DNA of 40,961 bases, from positions 1-40,961 of the forward strand of contig JAKLJY010000070.1 of NCBI GenBank assembly GCA_023150895.1, given 5' to 3'. Both the position numbers and the translations under genes were made by a program. The DNA comes from Myxococcota bacterium. Its GTDB lineage: Bacteria > Myxococcota_A > Bradymonadia > UBA7976 > UBA1532. This document shows, piece after piece, positions 39,732-40,961 of this stretch; position 1 is the first letter of the stretch; every line of letters begins with the position of its first letter. The notes under the pieces were generated by a model. The model had not been told where the DNA came from. It saw nothing but the letters and a program-made list of their open reading frames with translations, and ran no database searches.

Positions 39732-40817
39732 GTGCGCGTCGTCGTCATCGGGGCCGGCATCGTCGGCCTGCACGTCGCGGCCGCCGCCGCGGCCGGTGGC
39801 CACGAGGTCTACGTGCTCGAGCGCGAGGCCCGTCTCGGTGAGCACACCAGCGGCCGCAACAGCGGAGTGGTCCACTCCGGCATCTTCTACGCGCCGGGCA
39901 GCCTGAAAGAGCGCCTGTGCATCGAGGGCAACGCGCTGACGTGGGGCTGGCTCGAACGCCTGGGCGTGCCCCATCACCGATGCGGCAAGCTGGTGCTCCC
40001 CGATCCCGGCGATGAAGCCGCGCTCGACGCGCTCGCCGCCAAGGCGGCCACGCTGGGTATCCCGCCCGTCTCGCTCTGTGACGCCGCGCGCCTGCGGACC
40101 CTCGAACCACACGTTGCGGGCCGGGACGGAATTTTCGTCCCGTCGACGGGCGTGCTCGACGCCGCCACCTACCTCGAGGCGATGCGGCGCTTCTGCCGGG
40201 ACGCGGGGGTGGAACTCCTGACGCGCTGCGAGGCGCTCGGGCTCGACGGCGGTCACGACGCGGCGGGCACCCTTCACACGACTCGCGGCCCGCTGCCCTT
40301 CGACGCCGCGGTCAACTGCGCGGGACTCTTCGCCGACCGGGTGGCCGCACTCGCCGGCCTCCCGGGATTCGAGATCCGCCCGGTCCGGGGAGACTACTTC
40401 GTCCTGCCGCAGACCGGGCTCGTCTCGCGGCCGGTGTACCACGTCGCCCGGCCGGGGGATGCCGGCCTCGGCGTGCACCTGACGCCCACGATGGAGGGTC
40501 ACGTTCTGCTCGGGCCCAACGTCGTGGCGCTCGACGCCGAGGCGCGCACCGACTACCGCCACCGGTCACCGCCCGACGCCTTTGCGGCGAGCCTGCACCA
40601 CTACCTGCCCGGGGCCGATGCGGCGCGTCTCGCACCGGCGTTTTCCGGCAATCGCCCGAAGCTCGTGCGTGATGGGCAGCCCGCAGCGGACTTCGTGCTC
40701 GAGCGGCGCGGGGCCTGGGTGCACGCGCTCGGCATCGAGTCGCCGGGGCTGACGGCTGCCCCCGCGCTGGCGCGGGTCATCGTCGGGGCGCTTCTCGGCG
40801 AAAACGCCGGGGCCTGA
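39732..40817 (+). CDS. lhgO: L-2-hydroxyglutarate oxidase-like FAD enzyme
   Basis: 361 residues from a GTG at 39732. The FAD Rossmann motif is G7-A-G9-I-V-G12, followed by the LhgO signature TSGRNSGVVHSGIFYAPGSL, which covers the flavin contact. PVRGDYFVL and HLTPTMEGHVLLGPN in the second half also match this branch of the DAO family. LhgO oxidises L-2-hydroxyglutarate, a side product of malate dehydrogenase-type enzymes, to 2-oxoglutarate, passing electrons to the quinone pool at the membrane. It may be co-transcribed with rmlA without functional link. Related DAO enzymes such as glycerol-3-phosphate oxidases are less likely given the signature. Confidence 0.85.
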   Translation: MRVVVIGAGIVGLHVAAAAAAGGHEVYVLEREARLGEHTSGRNSGVVHSGIFYAPGSLKERLCIEGNALTWGWLERLGVPHHRCGKLVLPDPGDEAALDALAAKAATLGIPPVSLCDAARLRTLEPHVAGRDGIFVPSTGVLDAATYLEAMRRFCRDAGVELLTRCEALGLDGGHDAAGTLHTTRGPLPFDAAVNCAGLFADRVAALAGLPGFEIRPVRGDYFVLPQTGLVSRPVYHVARPGDAGLGVHLTPTMEGHVLLGPNVVALDAEARTDYRHRSPPDAFAASLHHYLPGADAARLAPAFSGNRPKLVRDGQPAADFVLERRGAWVHALGIESPGLTAAPALARVIVGALLGENAGA

Positions 40818-40824
40818 AAATGCA

Positions 40825-40846
40825 ACGGGCGCCCGAAGGCGCCCGT
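40825..40846 (-). terminator. UUCG-capped terminator hairpin
   Basis: A 9-base perfect stem, ACGGGCGCC with GGCGCCCGT, encloses CGAA on the plus strand, which on the minus strand is the very stable C-UUCG-G tetraloop. The minus-strand RNA continues with UUGCAUUUUC. It therefore fits intrinsic termination of the RGG-tailed gene, and it may also stop lhgO transcripts, although the plus side lacks a U-run. Confidence 0.75.
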
Positions 40847-40871
40847 CATCGTCCGAATCTCGGAGGAGAGA

Positions 40872-40961
40872 TTACCAGCGATCACCACCGCGGCCGCCAC
40901 GGTCGCCACCACGGCCACCGCCACCGCCGCCGAACCCGCCGCCGCCGCCGCCGCCGAAGCC
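40872..40961 (-). CDS. 3' end of Gly-Arg-rich (probable RRM RNA-binding) protein
   Basis: Only the last 29 residues lie in the window: a Gly/Phe-rich run with FGGGG, then GRGGDRGGRGGDRW and a TAA stop (40872-40874). RGG-type tails like this end the short bacterial RRM proteins (cold-responsive RNA-binding proteins). The RRM itself would be to the right of the window. The stop is 25 bases from a UUCG-capped terminator on the same strand. If the N-terminal part has no RNP-1/RNP-2 motifs, single-stranded DNA-binding protein or a structural Gly-rich protein are alternatives. Confidence 0.7.
   Translation of the reverse strand, partial: GFGGGGGGGFGGGGGGRGGDRGGRGGDRW

Overview
The window is GC-rich DNA of about 70 percent with dense, mostly overlapping gene order. 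It fits a Myxococcota-type (former deltaproteobacterial) chromosome. The pointers are TPR-PEGA proteins, Asp/Pro/Ala-rich linkers behind lipoprotein signals, MopE-type CDGxDxDCDG metal-binding repeats, FHA-sigma54 activators, a lamin-tail/CotH lipoprotein and a very large HYR/PKD secreted protein. This assignment is an inference from gene content. No rRNA, tRNA, CRISPR array, insertion sequence or phage gene was seen.

Layout. (1) 1-1343, minus: the 5' part of a coiled-coil protein with a Pro-Ala tail, and a 107-residue conserved-looking orphan. (2) 1521-5837, plus: cystathionine beta-synthase, cystathionine gamma-lyase-like enzyme and an FAD monooxygenase in one tight run (reverse transsulfuration), then an HPF/RaiA-like ribosome-associated protein. 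(3) 5788-13107: a trehalose/osmoadaptation block. A GH15 glucan/trehalose hydrolase and an isoprenylcysteine-methyltransferase-like membrane protein run leftward. A GT20 synthase fused to an N-terminal two-helix membrane sensor-like module, a trehalose-phosphatase, a MarR regulator and a CPA2 antiporter run rightward with overlapping ends. (4) 13133-15355: a MarR regulator divergent from a lipoprotein metzincin with FG-GAP repeats, with GTTCT/AGAAC and GGTGAA/TTCACC inverted repeats between them. (5) 15375-24101, minus: NhaA, a sensor kinase and an NtrC-type regulator, then a TPR-PEGA membrane protein overlapping a large MopE-motif lipoprotein.

(6) 24258-28015: two tandem FHA-sigma54 activators, the first broken by a 2-base insertion in Walker B, then a convergent single-pass membrane protein. 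(7) 28082-38053: an 1882-residue secreted PKD/toroid/HYR protein with an Asp/His-rich tail, translationally coupled to a small secreted protein, and divergent from a lamin-tail plus CotH-kinase lipoprotein. (8) 38080-40961: an NADPH-dependent FMN reductase, RmlA, an L-2-hydroxyglutarate oxidase-like enzyme, and the 3' end of an RGG-tailed (probably RRM) protein with a UUCG-capped terminator.

The most interesting signals are the membrane-sensor/GT20 fusion in an operon with a MarR regulator and an antiporter, the coupled giant HYR protein with its small partner, the broken/intact FHA-sigma54 pair, and a twice-occurring palindromic repeat, one copy of which sits where the methyltransferase-like protein loses its usual C-terminus. 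Most lineages and functions are inferred from motifs read by eye. No database search was possible.
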